From: Hyphomicrobiales bacterium
GTDB taxonomy: Bacteria; Pseudomonadota; Alphaproteobacteria; Rhizobiales; Rhizobiaceae
Direction: 5' to 3'
DNA length: 64,000 nucleotides
Assembly: GCA_900469345.1 (NCBI GenBank)
Contig: UBWZ01000003.1
Location: 16,575-80,574, forward strand
The position numbers and the translations under genes were made by a program. A model generated the notes under the pieces. That model was not told the DNA's origin and searched no databases. It was given only the letters and a program-made list of their open reading frames with translations. Positions within the stretch are counted from its first letter, which is position 1, and the number at the start of each line of letters is the position of its first letter. This document shows positions 28,785-37,201 of this stretch, one piece after another.

Positions 28785-29414
28785 CTACTTCGTGCCGTAC
28801 ATCCGGTCGCCCGCATCCCCGAGACCGGGCATGATATAGCCCTTCTCGTTGAGGTGGCTGTCGATCGAGGCCGTATAGATCTTCACGTCGGGATGGGCGT
28901 GCTGGAAGTTCCGGATGCCTTCCGGCGCCGCCAACAGGCAGAGGAAACGGATGTTCCTGGCGCCCCGTTCCTTCAGCTTTTCGATCGCAGCGATCGCCGA
29001 GTTGCCCGTGGCCAGCATCGGATCGACGACGATCAGCAGGCGCTCGTTGAGGTCTTCGGGAGCCTTGAAGTAATATTCGACGGGCTGCAGCGTATCGTGG
29101 TCGCGGTAGAGGCCGATATGCGAGACGCGGGCCGAAGGAACGAGCTCCAGCATCCCTTCGAGCAGCCCGTTGCCGGCCCGCAGGATCGACACGAACACGA
29201 GCTTCTTGCCTTCGACGATCGGCGCCTGCATCTCGGTCAGCGGCGTTTCGATCGCTTCCAGGGTGAGTTCGAGGTCGCGCGTCACTTCATAGCAGAGAAG
29301 CATGGAGATTTCGCGCAGGAGCCGCCGGAATCCGGCCGTCGATGTCTCCTTCTTGCGCATGATCGTCAGCTTGTGCTGCACGAGGGGGTGATCGATGACT
29401 GTGACGCCGTCCAT
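28785..29414 (-). CDS. upp: Uracil phosphoribosyltransferase
   Basis: Makes UMP from uracil and PRPP. The protein has 209 residues. The PRPP-binding loop is [15 protein letters not shown] (residues about 129-143) and the uracil-binding C-terminus reads [25 protein letters not shown] precedes the ATG at 29414. Uracil reaches it from uridine and deoxyuridine broken down by deoA in this cluster. It is the last gene of the minus-strand run deoB-add-upp. Confidence 0.95.
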   Translation of the reverse strand: MDGVTVIDHPLVQHKLTIMRKKETSTAGFRRLLREISMLLCYEVTRDLELTLEAIETPLTEMQAPIVEGKKLVFVSILRAGNGLLEGMLELVPSARVSHIGLYRDHDTLQPVEYYFKAPEDLNERLLIVVDPMLATGNSAIAAIEKLKERGARNIRFLCLLAAPEGIRNFQHAHPDVKIYTASIDSHLNEKGYIMPGLGDAGDRMYGTK

Positions 29415-29473
29415 GAGATTTCCTCGTTCTTGTTTCTCTCTTCATCCCGGAAAATTGCCGTTTCCGCAAGACG

Positions 29474-30478
29474 TCAGGCGGGTTCGGCGCGCTCGTCCCC
29501 AGCCTCCGGGCCGAGCTTCGCCAACAGGCGGCCGCGCGTGTCCTCGTCGACGAAGGCGGCTTCGAGGGCGGTGCGGGTCATCCCGTTGATCTCGTCCTGG
29601 GTAAAATCCATCGCCTCGGACGCCAGGGCATATTCGCGTGCCAGCGAGGTCCGGAAGAACGGCGGGTCATCGGAATTGAGGCAGACGCGCACGCCGGCGG
29701 CCTTCAGCGCCCGCAGTGGATGGCTGTCGAAGTCGGGAAACACCTTCAGCGCTATGTTGGATCCGGGGCAGACCTCGAGCACCGTTCCGAGTTCGGCAAG
29801 CCGTTCCAGCAGCGCCCGGTCTTCGATCGAACGCACGCCATGGCCGATGCGCGACGGTCGCACCAGGTCGAGCGCATCCCACACGCTGAAGGCGCCGCAG
29901 ACCTCGCCCGCATGAATGGTGAGACCGAGCCCCGCCTCACGGGCAATGTCGAAGGCGCGGGCGTAGTCGGCGACGCGGCCCATCCGCTCCTCGCCCGCCA
30001 TGTTGAAGCCGGTTACCAGCGGATGCCGTGCCCGTGCGGCATATTCGGCCGCGGCGATCACCCGCTCTGGCCCGAAATGCCGTTCGCCGGTGACGATAAT
30101 CCGCGCCTCGATGCCGCTGCTTTCCCGCGCCGCCTCGATCCCGTCGCTGACGCCCGCGAGATAGGCGTCGGCCCCAAGGCCGATCCTGTCTCCATGGTCG
30201 GGAGAGACGATGATCTCGCTGTAGATCGTGTTGGCGGCGGCAAGTTCCGCCAGATAGGTCCGCGTCAGCAAAGCATAGTCGTCCGCCGTCCGAAACAGGC
30301 TCGCAACCGCGTCGTAGCAGACCAGGAATTCGGAAAAATCCCGCCAGACATAGCCGCGATCGCCAAGGATGCCGCTGATGTCGATCCCGTATTTCTCGGC
30401 CTGGGCCCGGGCAAGCTCCGGCCGCGCGGCGCCTTCGAGATGGCAGTGGATTTCGGCCTTCAGAAGATCTGCGGTCAC
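29474..30478 (-). CDS. add: Adenosine deaminase family protein
   Basis: 334 residues of the zinc amidohydrolase family that deaminates adenosine to inosine. Metal and catalytic residues are present: HCHLEG at about residues 11-16, HAGE in the middle, GHGVR, and SDDPPFF near residue 270. The first motif is HLEG rather than the HLDG usual in strict adenosine deaminases, and NSDDP is shared with bacterial adenine deaminases, so the exact base or nucleoside is open. The context (deoB upstream, upp downstream, a purine phosphorylase nearby) favours adenosine or deoxyadenosine. Start GTG at 30478 overlaps the deoB stop by four bases. Confidence 0.82.
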   Translation of the reverse strand: MTADLLKAEIHCHLEGAARPELARAQAEKYGIDISGILGDRGYVWRDFSEFLVCYDAVASLFRTADDYALLTRTYLAELAAANTIYSEIIVSPDHGDRIGLGADAYLAGVSDGIEAARESSGIEARIIVTGERHFGPERVIAAAEYAARARHPLVTGFNMAGEERMGRVADYARAFDIAREAGLGLTIHAGEVCGAFSVWDALDLVRPSRIGHGVRSIEDRALLERLAELGTVLEVCPGSNIALKVFPDFDSHPLRALKAAGVRVCLNSDDPPFFRTSLAREYALASEAMDFTQDEINGMTRTALEAAFVDEDTRGRLLAKLGPEAGDERAEPA

Positions 30479-31695
30479 AGGAAGCTTCTCCCGTGCGGTC
30501 CGGCCGGTATGCCGAGATGCGCCGCCACCGTTTCGCCGATGTCGGCGTAGGTGGGACGAAGGCCGATGTTGCGGGAGCGGATGCCCGGTCCGAACGCCAT
30601 GATCGGCACGCGCTCGCGGGTATGGTCGGTACCCCGCCAGGTCGGGTCGCAGCCGTGGTCGGCGGTCAGGATCACCAGGTCCCCTGGCTTCAGGCGGCGG
30701 TGCACTTCCGGCAGCGCCAGGTCGAAGGCTTCGAGCGCGGCGGCATAGCCCGGCACGTCGCGGCGGTGGCCGTAGACCATGTCGAAGTCGACGAAATTGG
30801 TAAACACCAGATCGCCGTCGGCAGCCTCGGTCATCGCGGCCAGCGTCGCCTGCATCAACGCAGCGTTGCCGCTCGCCTTGATCACCCGGCTGACGCCCCG
30901 ATGCGCGAAAATGTCGCCGATCTTGCCGACCGCGTGGACATTGCGCCCGGCATCGACCAGCCGGTCGAGCAGGGTTTCCTCCGGAGGCGGCACGGAAAAG
31001 TCGCGGCGATTGCCGGTGCGCTCGAAGGTGTCGGCGCTGTCACCCGAAAACGGGCGGGCGATCACCCGTCCGATATTGAGCGGGTCGAGCAGCCGGCGAA
31101 CCGTCTTGGAAAGCTCCATCAGGCGGTCCAGCCCGAAGGCGGTCTCGTGCGCGGCAATCTGGAATACGGAATCGCTCGACGTGTAGCAGATCGGCTTGCC
31201 GCTGCGGATGTGCTCTTCGCCCAGCCGCGCGATGATCTCGGTGCCGGATGCATGGCAATTGCCCAGTATGCCGGGAATATCGCCTTCGCGGCAGATCGCC
31301 TCCACCAGCTCGGCCGGGAATGCGTCGCCGTTCGTGGGAAAATAGCCCCAGTCGAAGAGCACGGGGGTCGCGGCAATCTCCCAGTGGCCGGATGGTGTGT
31401 CCTTGCCGCGGGAGATTTCGTCCGCCGCGCCGTGAAGACCGAAAATGCGGGCGGGCAGGGGCATGCCCCGGGGGTAATCGCCACTGGCGAGCTTGGCGAT
31501 TTCCATCAGCCCAAGCGATGACATGTTGGGAAGCGAGAGCGGCCCTTGCCGGAGCCCGGCCCGGTCGCCGGCGCCAGCGGCGCAGAATTCGGCAATGTGA
31601 CCGAGCGTGTCTGCGCCAAGATCGCCGTAATCCTCCGCATCCCCGGCTCCGCCAACGCCGAAGGAATCGAGAACGAACAAGAAGGTCCGCGCCAT
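30475..31695 (-). CDS. deoB: Phosphopentomutase
   Basis: Interconverts (deoxy)ribose 1-phosphate and 5-phosphate, linking the phosphorylases to DeoC and the pentose phosphate pathway. The protein has 406 residues of the alkaline-phosphatase superfamily: [13 protein letters not shown] at the N-terminus, TPSGHWE with the catalytic Thr, and [20 protein letters not shown] near the C-terminus with metal-binding Asp and His. Length is typical. It heads the minus-strand run deoB-add-upp and overlaps add by four bases. The Tad genes begin 87 bases upstream on the same strand. Confidence 0.95.
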   Translation of the reverse strand: MARTFLFVLDSFGVGGAGDAEDYGDLGADTLGHIAEFCAAGAGDRAGLRQGPLSLPNMSSLGLMEIAKLASGDYPRGMPLPARIFGLHGAADEISRGKDTPSGHWEIAATPVLFDWGYFPTNGDAFPAELVEAICREGDIPGILGNCHASGTEIIARLGEEHIRSGKPICYTSSDSVFQIAAHETAFGLDRLMELSKTVRRLLDPLNIGRVIARPFSGDSADTFERTGNRRDFSVPPPEETLLDRLVDAGRNVHAVGKIGDIFAHRGVSRVIKASGNAALMQATLAAMTEAADGDLVFTNFVDFDMVYGHRRDVPGYAAALEAFDLALPEVHRRLKPGDLVILTADHGCDPTWRGTDHTRERVPIMAFGPGIRSRNIGLRPTYADIGETVAAHLGIPAGPHGRSFL

Positions 31696-31782
31696 ATTTG
31701 GTCCTGAAATCTGTTGCCTGGCGCTCTTTTTGGCGCCGATCGGCCTAGATATAGGTCTGCGGCACGCTTGGCAAAGGGGAGG

Positions 31783-32367
31783 TCAGCAGCCTGTGCAGGC
31801 GATGCTGGTGCCGACGCGCTGGCGGTAGAAATACTGCCGCCCCATGGTGATCGTCTGCAACTGGCTCGGCAAGAGCCCGGGCATGACCATGAAGAGCTGA
31901 TGCGTCACGGATACCTGGGCTCGCACCAGGAACGTGCTCGGCGTGCGCATGTCGGCCGGCACGTCTACCGGCGACCCGACAGCGTAGGGCCGGCCGTTGA
32001 GCTGATCCCAGGACCAGGCGACCGTCGGGTTGCCGCTGGCGTCAATGGTGACGCCGGTAATTTTCAGGCTGAGGTTCTGCGGCGTGTAGGGCGCGAAGAT
32101 GCTGGCCGTCACGTCTTTCATCGTCGCAAGCACGGTCGGCGTCACCGATGTCTGCTGGGTCACCAGGTCTGCAATCGTGCTGGCCGTGCGGGTCGTCCGC
32201 TTGGACATGCTCAATCCGATGGTGAGCTCGAAGGCGGTGATGTAGAGGCAGAGCAGCAGGGGCGCGATGATCGCGAATTCGACGCCGCCCACGCCGCTGC
32301 GGTCCGCCCAAAGGGCCCGCAGACGCATGAGAATGCCGCTCCCGCGGCGGGCATTCTTGTCCGTCAC
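31783..32367 (-). CDS. TadE/TadG-like pilus-assembly pseudopilin
   Basis: 194 residues. The cytosolic N-terminus ends in a TadE-type membrane segment RSGVGGVEFAIIAPLLLCLY (residues about 23-42) with the Glu expected in pseudopilins processed by the prepilin peptidase, followed by a periplasmic domain and a C-terminal SIACTGC. Start GTG at 32367 has GAGGA six bases before and overlaps the previous gene as GTGA; an ATG 13 codons later is the alternative. It works with the Tad machine encoded on the other strand. No von Willebrand domain, so it is TadE-like rather than full TadG. Confidence 0.82.
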   Translation of the reverse strand: MTDKNARRGSGILMRLRALWADRSGVGGVEFAIIAPLLLCLYITAFELTIGLSMSKRTTRTASTIADLVTQQTSVTPTVLATMKDVTASIFAPYTPQNLSLKITGVTIDASGNPTVAWSWDQLNGRPYAVGSPVDVPADMRTPSTFLVRAQVSVTHQLFMVMPGLLPSQLQTITMGRQYFYRQRVGTSIACTGC

Positions 32368-33002
32368 GGGTAATCCTCGTTCTGGTAGGCGGCGGTTTCC
32401 ACGATCAGGAAATAGTAAGGCCGGGAGCCGTCGGCGGGGCGCACATTGCTGATATAGGGTCGGATCAGGTCGGTGATCACGTCCCACTTGTAGTAGGCCC
32501 GCAGCATGTTGATGGTTTTCGGGCCGCCGGGTGAATAGCCCATGCCGGACGTATCGAGCTCGCCATAGGCGGACGTGGCGGGTGTCCGCGGCACTTTGGT
32601 GGGGATGGCGGCAAAGGTGGTGAAGCTGCGCACGTCGAGCCACAGCTTGTCGGGCGTCGCGGCTTCCGTCAGGCTGCACTTGATCAGGATGGAGATCTCG
32701 TTGCAGAAGGCCTGCCGAAAGGCGGTGCGATCCTTATCGGTCGCCGAGCTGTGCGCATAGGTGATGTTGCCGGTTCTAAGCTTGCGCGCCAGCGTGTCGA
32801 CGGCGTTGCCGACAAGCTGCTCGCCCGTGTAGGCGACGAAGGTCTCGATGATGGCAAACACGATCAGGAAATAGGGAATGGCCAGGATCGCGAATTCGAT
32901 CGCGGCGGCGCCGTCTCTCGAGCGCAGGAAGCGACGCATGCGACCGGCCGAAGGTCGGCCCGCAGCAGTCTCGCTGGAAGTGGGGTAATGATCCCTGCGC
33001 AT
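32364..33002 (-). CDS. tadE: TadE-family pilus-assembly pseudopilin
   Basis: 212 residues. After about 30 polar residues comes RDGAAAIEFAILAIPYFLIV, the TadE motif with Glu five residues after the likely processing site, then a periplasmic domain with two cysteines (CNEISILIKC). Start ATG at 33002 has AGGAG three bases ahead; the open frame also offers TTG five codons earlier. It overlaps the next TadE-like gene by four bases, so the two are coupled. They are transcribed away from pilA. Confidence 0.85.
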   Translation of the reverse strand: MRRDHYPTSSETAAGRPSAGRMRRFLRSRDGAAAIEFAILAIPYFLIVFAIIETFVAYTGEQLVGNAVDTLARKLRTGNITYAHSSATDKDRTAFRQAFCNEISILIKCSLTEAATPDKLWLDVRSFTTFAAIPTKVPRTPATSAYGELDTSGMGYSPGGPKTINMLRAYYKWDVITDLIRPYISNVRPADGSRPYYFLIVETAAYQNEDYP

Positions 33003-33090
33003 GGGCTCCTGTCTCAATGCGAACCAGCATGAAACCTAGAGCTGCTTTATTGATATTCCGTTTCTGCCGCGCTCGGCAATTTAACGGGAT

Positions 33091-33516
33091 TCAGGGTGCG
33101 GTGCTGCTGGTGCCGCTGGAGGAGCTGCTGAAGGTCGCATGCTGTTCGCAATTGGGCGTGCAGGAAAGCACCGAGCGGGAGGTCTGGCGGTAGACGCGCA
33201 CCGTGTTGCCCTCGTCGATCGAGACCAGGATACGCTCATCCGCAATCGCATTGCCGTCGCTGTCGAGAAGCACCAGATTGGTTGTCCCGAAGGCCCGTCC
33301 GGTGAGGACGATGGTGGTTGGATCCGCGACCGTCGCATCGGCGACTTCGGCATTTCCGACGATCACCTTGGCCACCGGGCGATCGAGCTTGAGTACGCGC
33401 GCATGGTTCATGAACACGCGCAACAGCTGGTCCTCGGCCGCGTTCGCCAGCCGGCTTGCACCCAGACACGTGGTGCACAGGGCGACGAATGTGACGAAGA
33501 GACTGCGCGACACCAT
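33091..33516 (-). CDS. Stand-alone pilus-formation N-domain protein (secretin N-domain-like)
   Basis: 141 residues with a Sec signal peptide (about 1-26, cleavage near ANAA). It then carries one domain of the pilus-formation N-terminal type found in CpaC: alternating strands VLKLDRPVAKVIVGNAEVAD, TTIVLTGRAFGTTNLVLLD. The same region of CpaC (35637-37190, residues about 60-125) aligns along its full length by eye. The C-terminus is a Ser-rich tail with a Cys pair (CTPNC). No secretin pore domain is present. It lies 88 bases upstream of tadE on the same strand and faces pilA across 402 bases. Confidence 0.8.
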   Translation of the reverse strand: MVSRSLFVTFVALCTTCLGASRLANAAEDQLLRVFMNHARVLKLDRPVAKVIVGNAEVADATVADPTTIVLTGRAFGTTNLVLLDSDGNAIADERILVSIDEGNTVRVYRQTSRSVLSCTPNCEQHATFSSSSSGTSSTAP

Positions 33517-33918
33517 AATGGGGGTGGCCTTTTATCGAGGATTTGTCGCCAGCATGCCCCGCAATGGTGAATCATTGCTTAAGCGACGTGCCGCCGGTGC
33601 ACGGCGTCCCGTTTTGGCGCTCCGATGAGAACGGCCTTGGGGCCCGCCCGGCAGCCGGCCGGCGACCCGGAAGGGCGCTGGACCCCCTGAATAGAAAGAG
33701 CTTTCGCCGTTCATCGGGAGGACTATCCGGGTAAGTATAATTAACTGTTTTTACTTGAAGGTTTGTTTACCAGCACGCAACGGCGGCCGCCATTAACGAT
33801 TGGTTAAGCCTCCCTGTTAAGCCGCTGGCAATCCTTGCGCTGTAACTTTGCCGTCATCCGAACAGCGGAAACAGTTGTCGGGAAGTGCTGAACAACATCG
33901 TGTGGAGTAGGAGTTTCC
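33517..33918. other. 402-base divergent control region of the Tad locus
   Basis: No coding sequence is supported. The right half is A/T-rich against the surrounding GC and holds several TTAA words, including one exact CtrA box at 33793-33807 and a further TTAA at 33817. The left half, upstream of the minus-strand genes, shows no clear promoter. Confidence 0.5.
33793..33807. promoter_or_regulatory. CtrA binding box upstream of pilA
   Basis: TTAA-N7-TTAA matches the alphaproteobacterial CtrA consensus exactly. It is 111 bases before the pilA start, a spacing that fits a promoter with a leader of about 70 bases. In Caulobacter pilA is a known CtrA target. Confidence 0.6.
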
Positions 33919-34089
33919 ATGTCTAAGATTTTTGCTCGTTTCATGAAAGATGAGTCCGGCGCGACCGCCATCGAGTATGGCCTGATCGCGGCTCTGATTT
34001 CCGTTGCCCTCATTGCTGGTGCCACCACCCTCGGCGGTGCGCTCAACAATCAGTTCAAGAACATCGCAGGCAAGCTGAACCAGCAGTAA
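33919..34089 (+). CDS. pilA: Flp/Fap-type pilin subunit
   Basis: 56 residues, the major subunit of the type IVb Tad pilus. The leader MSKIFARFMKDESG ends at the Gly of the Flp motif G-ATAI-EY, so the prepilin peptidase CpaA would cut after Gly14 and leave a mature pilin of about 42 residues, nearly all one hydrophobic helix (EYGLIAALISVALIAG) with a short polar tail. AGGAG lies six bases before the ATG. It sits between a CtrA box and a strong terminator, as expected of a highly expressed pilin gene. Confidence 0.92.
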   Translation: MSKIFARFMKDESGATAIEYGLIAALISVALIAGATTLGGALNNQFKNIAGKLNQQ

Positions 34090-34107
34090 GCTGACGCCCC
34101 GCAATCT

Positions 34108-34132
34108 AGCCGCTCGAAAGAGCGGCTGTTTT
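34108..34132 (+). terminator. Terminator between pilA and cpaA
   Basis: An 8-bp stem AGCCGCTC/GAGCGGCT with a GAAA tetraloop is followed by GTTTTG. It would end most pilA transcripts and let a minority read through into the assembly genes. Confidence 0.8.
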
Positions 34133-34149
34133 GCTGTTTCTCGGAGCGG

Positions 34150-34701
34150 GTGCATGCGCTCGCAGGTTTCAGGATTACCATCGTGGTCGTCATCCCGTTC
34201 GCAATCCTGCTGACCCTTCCTTTCTGCCTGGCTGCGGCAGCCGTGACCGACCTTTTGTCGATGACCATTCCCAACCGTCTCTCGGCGGCGGCCGTCATCG
34301 CCTTTTTCGTTCTGGCGCCGCTTGCCGGCATGGCCTGGCCGGCAATCGGCATGAGCCTCGTGGCGGCACTTGCCGTCTTCACGGTCTGTTTTACCCTTTT
34401 TGCCTTCAACATCATGGGCGGCGGCGACGCGAAGCTGCTGACGGCAGCGTCCCTGTGGTTTGGCTTCGACCCATCGCTGCTCGTCTTCCTGGTTCTGGTC
34501 GCCTATGCGGGCGGCGGCGTGACGCTGCTCTTCCTGTTCCTCCGCTCCCAGTCGATGACGGTGCTTGCGATGGGCATTCCGCTGCCAGCATCCGTCGTCA
34601 GCGAAAAGAAAGTCCCCTACGGCATTGCGATCGCGCTCGGCGGCTATCTCAGCTTCCAGGACGCCCCGATCGTCCAGCTTGCGACCCAGATGCTGAGCTG
34701 A
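34150..34701 (+). CDS. cpaA: Prepilin peptidase CpaA (TadV)
   Basis: 183-residue inner-membrane aspartic peptidase (A24 family) that processes the Flp pilin and TadE-type pseudopilins. Two catalytic Asp are visible: one in VTDLLSMTIPNR and one in the GGGD motif MGGGDAKLL. Six hydrophobic segments fit the minimal TadV form without a methylase domain. No ATG keeps the full first helix; GTG at 34150 with GGAG a few bases before is used, and a GTG 11 codons later is possible. Confidence 0.88.
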   Translation: MHALAGFRITIVVVIPFAILLTLPFCLAAAAVTDLLSMTIPNRLSAAAVIAFFVLAPLAGMAWPAIGMSLVAALAVFTVCFTLFAFNIMGGGDAKLLTAASLWFGFDPSLLVFLVLVAYAGGGVTLLFLFLRSQSMTVLAMGIPLPASVVSEKKVPYGIAIALGGYLSFQDAPIVQLATQMLS

Positions 34702-34717
34702 CCCCCGACCGCCGGCG

Positions 34718-34733
34718 GTAACTCTGCGTTAAC
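34718..34733. promoter_or_regulatory. Near-consensus CtrA box upstream of cpaB
   Basis: GTAA-N7-TTAAC differs by one base from TTAA-N7-TTAAC. It lies in the A/T-rich 115-base gap between cpaA and cpaB, 84 bases before the cpaB start, and could open a second transcript for the assembly genes. Confidence 0.4.
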
Positions 34734-34816
34734 CAGAGTTGTAAGGGGCTCATTAACCTTAATTACACCTTTGCGGGCCATTCTTCGGAGAGATTTGGAT
34801 TCCTCCGGGGAAGGTC

Positions 34817-35623
34817 ATGAAACCCGCTCGCATAATCATCCTCGCTGTCGCCATTGTGGCAGCCGGCCTTGCCGGCGTGCTGGCGATGCGCCTTTCCGGC
34901 GCCAAGGCGCCGGACGTGGTCGAAACCATCGTCCAGAAAGAACCGACGGTGCGGGTCCTGGTGGCGTCCGAAAGCCTGCCGGTGGGCAGTCGGCTGAACG
35001 AAAAGTCCGTCGAGTGGCTGGACTGGCCCAAGGGCGGGATCGTCGAAGGGTTCATCACCAATGACAGCCGTGCCGATGCGGCCGAGCAGCTGAAAGGGTC
35101 CGTCGTCCGCCTGCCGATCTTCAAGGGCGAACCGATCCGCGCCGAAAAGATCGCCGACTCCTCCAGCCGCATCATGTCATCGCTGCTGCCTTCCGGAAAA
35201 CGCGCTGTGGCGACCGAAATCTCGGTCGCGACCGGCGCGGGCGGCTTCGTGCTGCCGAACGACCGCGTCGATGTGATCATGGTCCGCGATCCCAAGGACG
35301 GCGGCAGCCCGCTCACCGAAAACGTCCTCAACAATGTGCGGGTTCTGGCCATCGACCAGCAGATCCAGGAAGCGGCGGATGGCACCAAGTCCGTCGTCGG
35401 CACCACCGCCACCCTGGAGCTGACGCCGGATCAGGCAAAGATCATCACCGTGGCTCAGCAGATGGCGCAACGCCTGACGCTGGCGCTCCGATCCGTCGCC
35501 GATGCCCAGGAGTCAGATACGGTCGCGGCCGATTATCTGCTGCATGGAGGCGGCAAGTCGGAAATCCAAGTCATCAAATCAGGATCGATCGTCAAGGGCA
35601 CGACGACGCAGCAGGCGAAGTGA
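34817..35623 (+). CDS. cpaB: Flp pilus assembly protein CpaB (RcpC)
   Basis: 268 residues. An N-terminal membrane anchor (about 5-24) precedes a SAF-like domain (TVRVLVASESLPVGSRL) and the RcpC domain (VATEISVATGAGGFVLPNDRVDVIM). It is placed in the periplasm, where it helps the CpaC secretin form or gate. GGGGAAGGTC precedes the ATG at 34817. It is followed 13 bases later by cpaC. Confidence 0.92.
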   Translation: MKPARIIILAVAIVAAGLAGVLAMRLSGAKAPDVVETIVQKEPTVRVLVASESLPVGSRLNEKSVEWLDWPKGGIVEGFITNDSRADAAEQLKGSVVRLPIFKGEPIRAEKIADSSSRIMSSLLPSGKRAVATEISVATGAGGFVLPNDRVDVIMVRDPKDGGSPLTENVLNNVRVLAIDQQIQEAADGTKSVVGTTATLELTPDQAKIITVAQQMAQRLTLALRSVADAQESDTVAADYLLHGGGKSEIQVIKSGSIVKGTTTQQAK

Positions 35624-35636
35624 ACGGAGCGGCCAC

Positions 35637-37190
35637 GTGACAACTTTTAAAGTCAGATTTCGCAGCTTCGCGGCGCTCGGAATGGGCGTCTGCCTCGCTG
35701 TGTCCGGCGTGCCCGGTCCGGTCGCTCACCTCGGCGCAGGCGGTTCCGAAGCGATGGCCGGCGATGCCAGCCTGATCCGCATCAACGAGGGCGGCCCTGG
35801 AATCAAGAGGCGCCTCAACCTCGGGCTCAACAAGGCACTCGTCGTCGATCTGCCCGCCGACGCGCACGACATTCTCGTCGCCGATCCGAGCATGGCCGAT
35901 GCAGTGACGCGCACGTCGCGCCGCATCTACCTGTTCGGCAAGACGGTAGGCCAGACCAACATCTTCGTCTTCGGCGCCAATGGCGAGGAAATCGTCAGCC
36001 TCGACGTCCAGATCGAGCGCGACATTTCCGGCCTGCAGGACAATCTGCGCCGCTTCCTGCCCGACAGCGACATCAAGGTCGAGATCATCTCCGACAACAT
36101 CGTCCTATCCGGCACGGTGCGCACGCCGCAGGACTCGACCCAAGCGGAAAAGTTGGCAAAGGCCTTCCTGAAGGGCGGCGAAGCCACGACCCGAAACATC
36201 ACGGCCCAGGGCAACAATGGCGATGCCGACATCTTCGCCGAAAACCGCCAGACCTCGCAGATTGTCAATCTTCTGACGATCGAAGGCGAGGACCAGGTGA
36301 CGCTGAAGGTGACGGTTGCCGAAGTCAGCCGCCAGGTAATGAAGCAGCTCGGCTTCAACGGTTCGATCAGCGGCAGCAAGGGAGCGCTGTCCTTCTCCAA
36401 CCCGTCGAACCTCGGCAATGCGATCAACACCTTCGGCACGGGCAGCCTCACCGGCACCCTCGGCGCCACCAGCATTGCGAGCTACATGAGTGCCATGGAG
36501 CAGGCCGGTGTGATGCGCACCCTCGCCGAGCCAAGCCTCACGGCGATTTCCGGCCAGCAGGCCAAATTCTATGTGGGCGGCGAATACCGTCTGCCGGCAG
36601 AACAGGAAGTTGCCTTCGACGAGGATACCGGCAGGCCTTCCGTGACCCGCACCGTCAGCTCGGTCGATTACGGCATCGAGCTCAATTTCAAGCCGATCGT
36701 CCTCTCCGCCGGGCGCATCAGCCTCAACATCGAGACCAATGTCTCCGAGCCGACCTACGAAGGCTCGGCCGTGACCGGCAATGGCAGCAGCACCCAGATC
36801 CCCGGCAGTACCTACATGTCGATCCGCAAGCGCGAGGCGTCCACCACCGTGGAACTGCCGTCCGGCGGCTCCATCGTGATCGCCGGCCTCGTCCAGGATA
36901 ACGTCCGCCAGGCGATGTCCGGGCTTCCGGGCATCTCGAAGGTCCCCGTGTTCGGCACGCTCTTCCGCAGCAAGGACTTCGTCCGCAACGAAACCGAACT
37001 CGTCATCATCGCGACGCCCTATCTCGTGCGCCCCGTGGCACGCAGCGAGATCGCCCGTCCGGACGATAACTTCAATCCGGAAAACGATGGTGCGACCTTC
37101 TTCCTCAACCGCGTCAACAAGATCTACGGCCGCAAGGAGACCGTCGCAACCGGTCAATATCACGGCGCCGTCGGCTTCATCTACAAGTGA
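35637..37190 (+). CDS. cpaC: Outer-membrane secretin CpaC (RcpA)
   Basis: 517 residues. A Sec signal peptide is followed by the pilus-formation N-domain (about 55-125), a BON-like domain (VEIISDNIVLSGTVRTP) and a C-terminal secretin domain with the usual LAEPSLTAISGQQAKFYVGGE and ETELVIIATPYLVRP. It forms the outer-membrane pore for the pilus. Start GTG at 35637 has GGAG seven bases before; the longer open frame upstream lies within cpaB. The N-domain is shared with the stand-alone product at 33091-33516. Confidence 0.92.
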   Translation: MTTFKVRFRSFAALGMGVCLAVSGVPGPVAHLGAGGSEAMAGDASLIRINEGGPGIKRRLNLGLNKALVVDLPADAHDILVADPSMADAVTRTSRRIYLFGKTVGQTNIFVFGANGEEIVSLDVQIERDISGLQDNLRRFLPDSDIKVEIISDNIVLSGTVRTPQDSTQAEKLAKAFLKGGEATTRNITAQGNNGDADIFAENRQTSQIVNLLTIEGEDQVTLKVTVAEVSRQVMKQLGFNGSISGSKGALSFSNPSNLGNAINTFGTGSLTGTLGATSIASYMSAMEQAGVMRTLAEPSLTAISGQQAKFYVGGEYRLPAEQEVAFDEDTGRPSVTRTVSSVDYGIELNFKPIVLSAGRISLNIETNVSEPTYEGSAVTGNGSSTQIPGSTYMSIRKREASTTVELPSGGSIVIAGLVQDNVRQAMSGLPGISKVPVFGTLFRSKDFVRNETELVIIATPYLVRPVARSEIARPDDNFNPENDGATFFLNRVNKIYGRKETVATGQYHGAVGFIYK

Positions 37191-37201
37191 GGAGAGAGGC
37201 C

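Noticed and set aside
33532..33734. Two 60-codon open frames in the gap before pilA
   Set aside because: No ribosome site, no domain, and the gap is better read as a control region.
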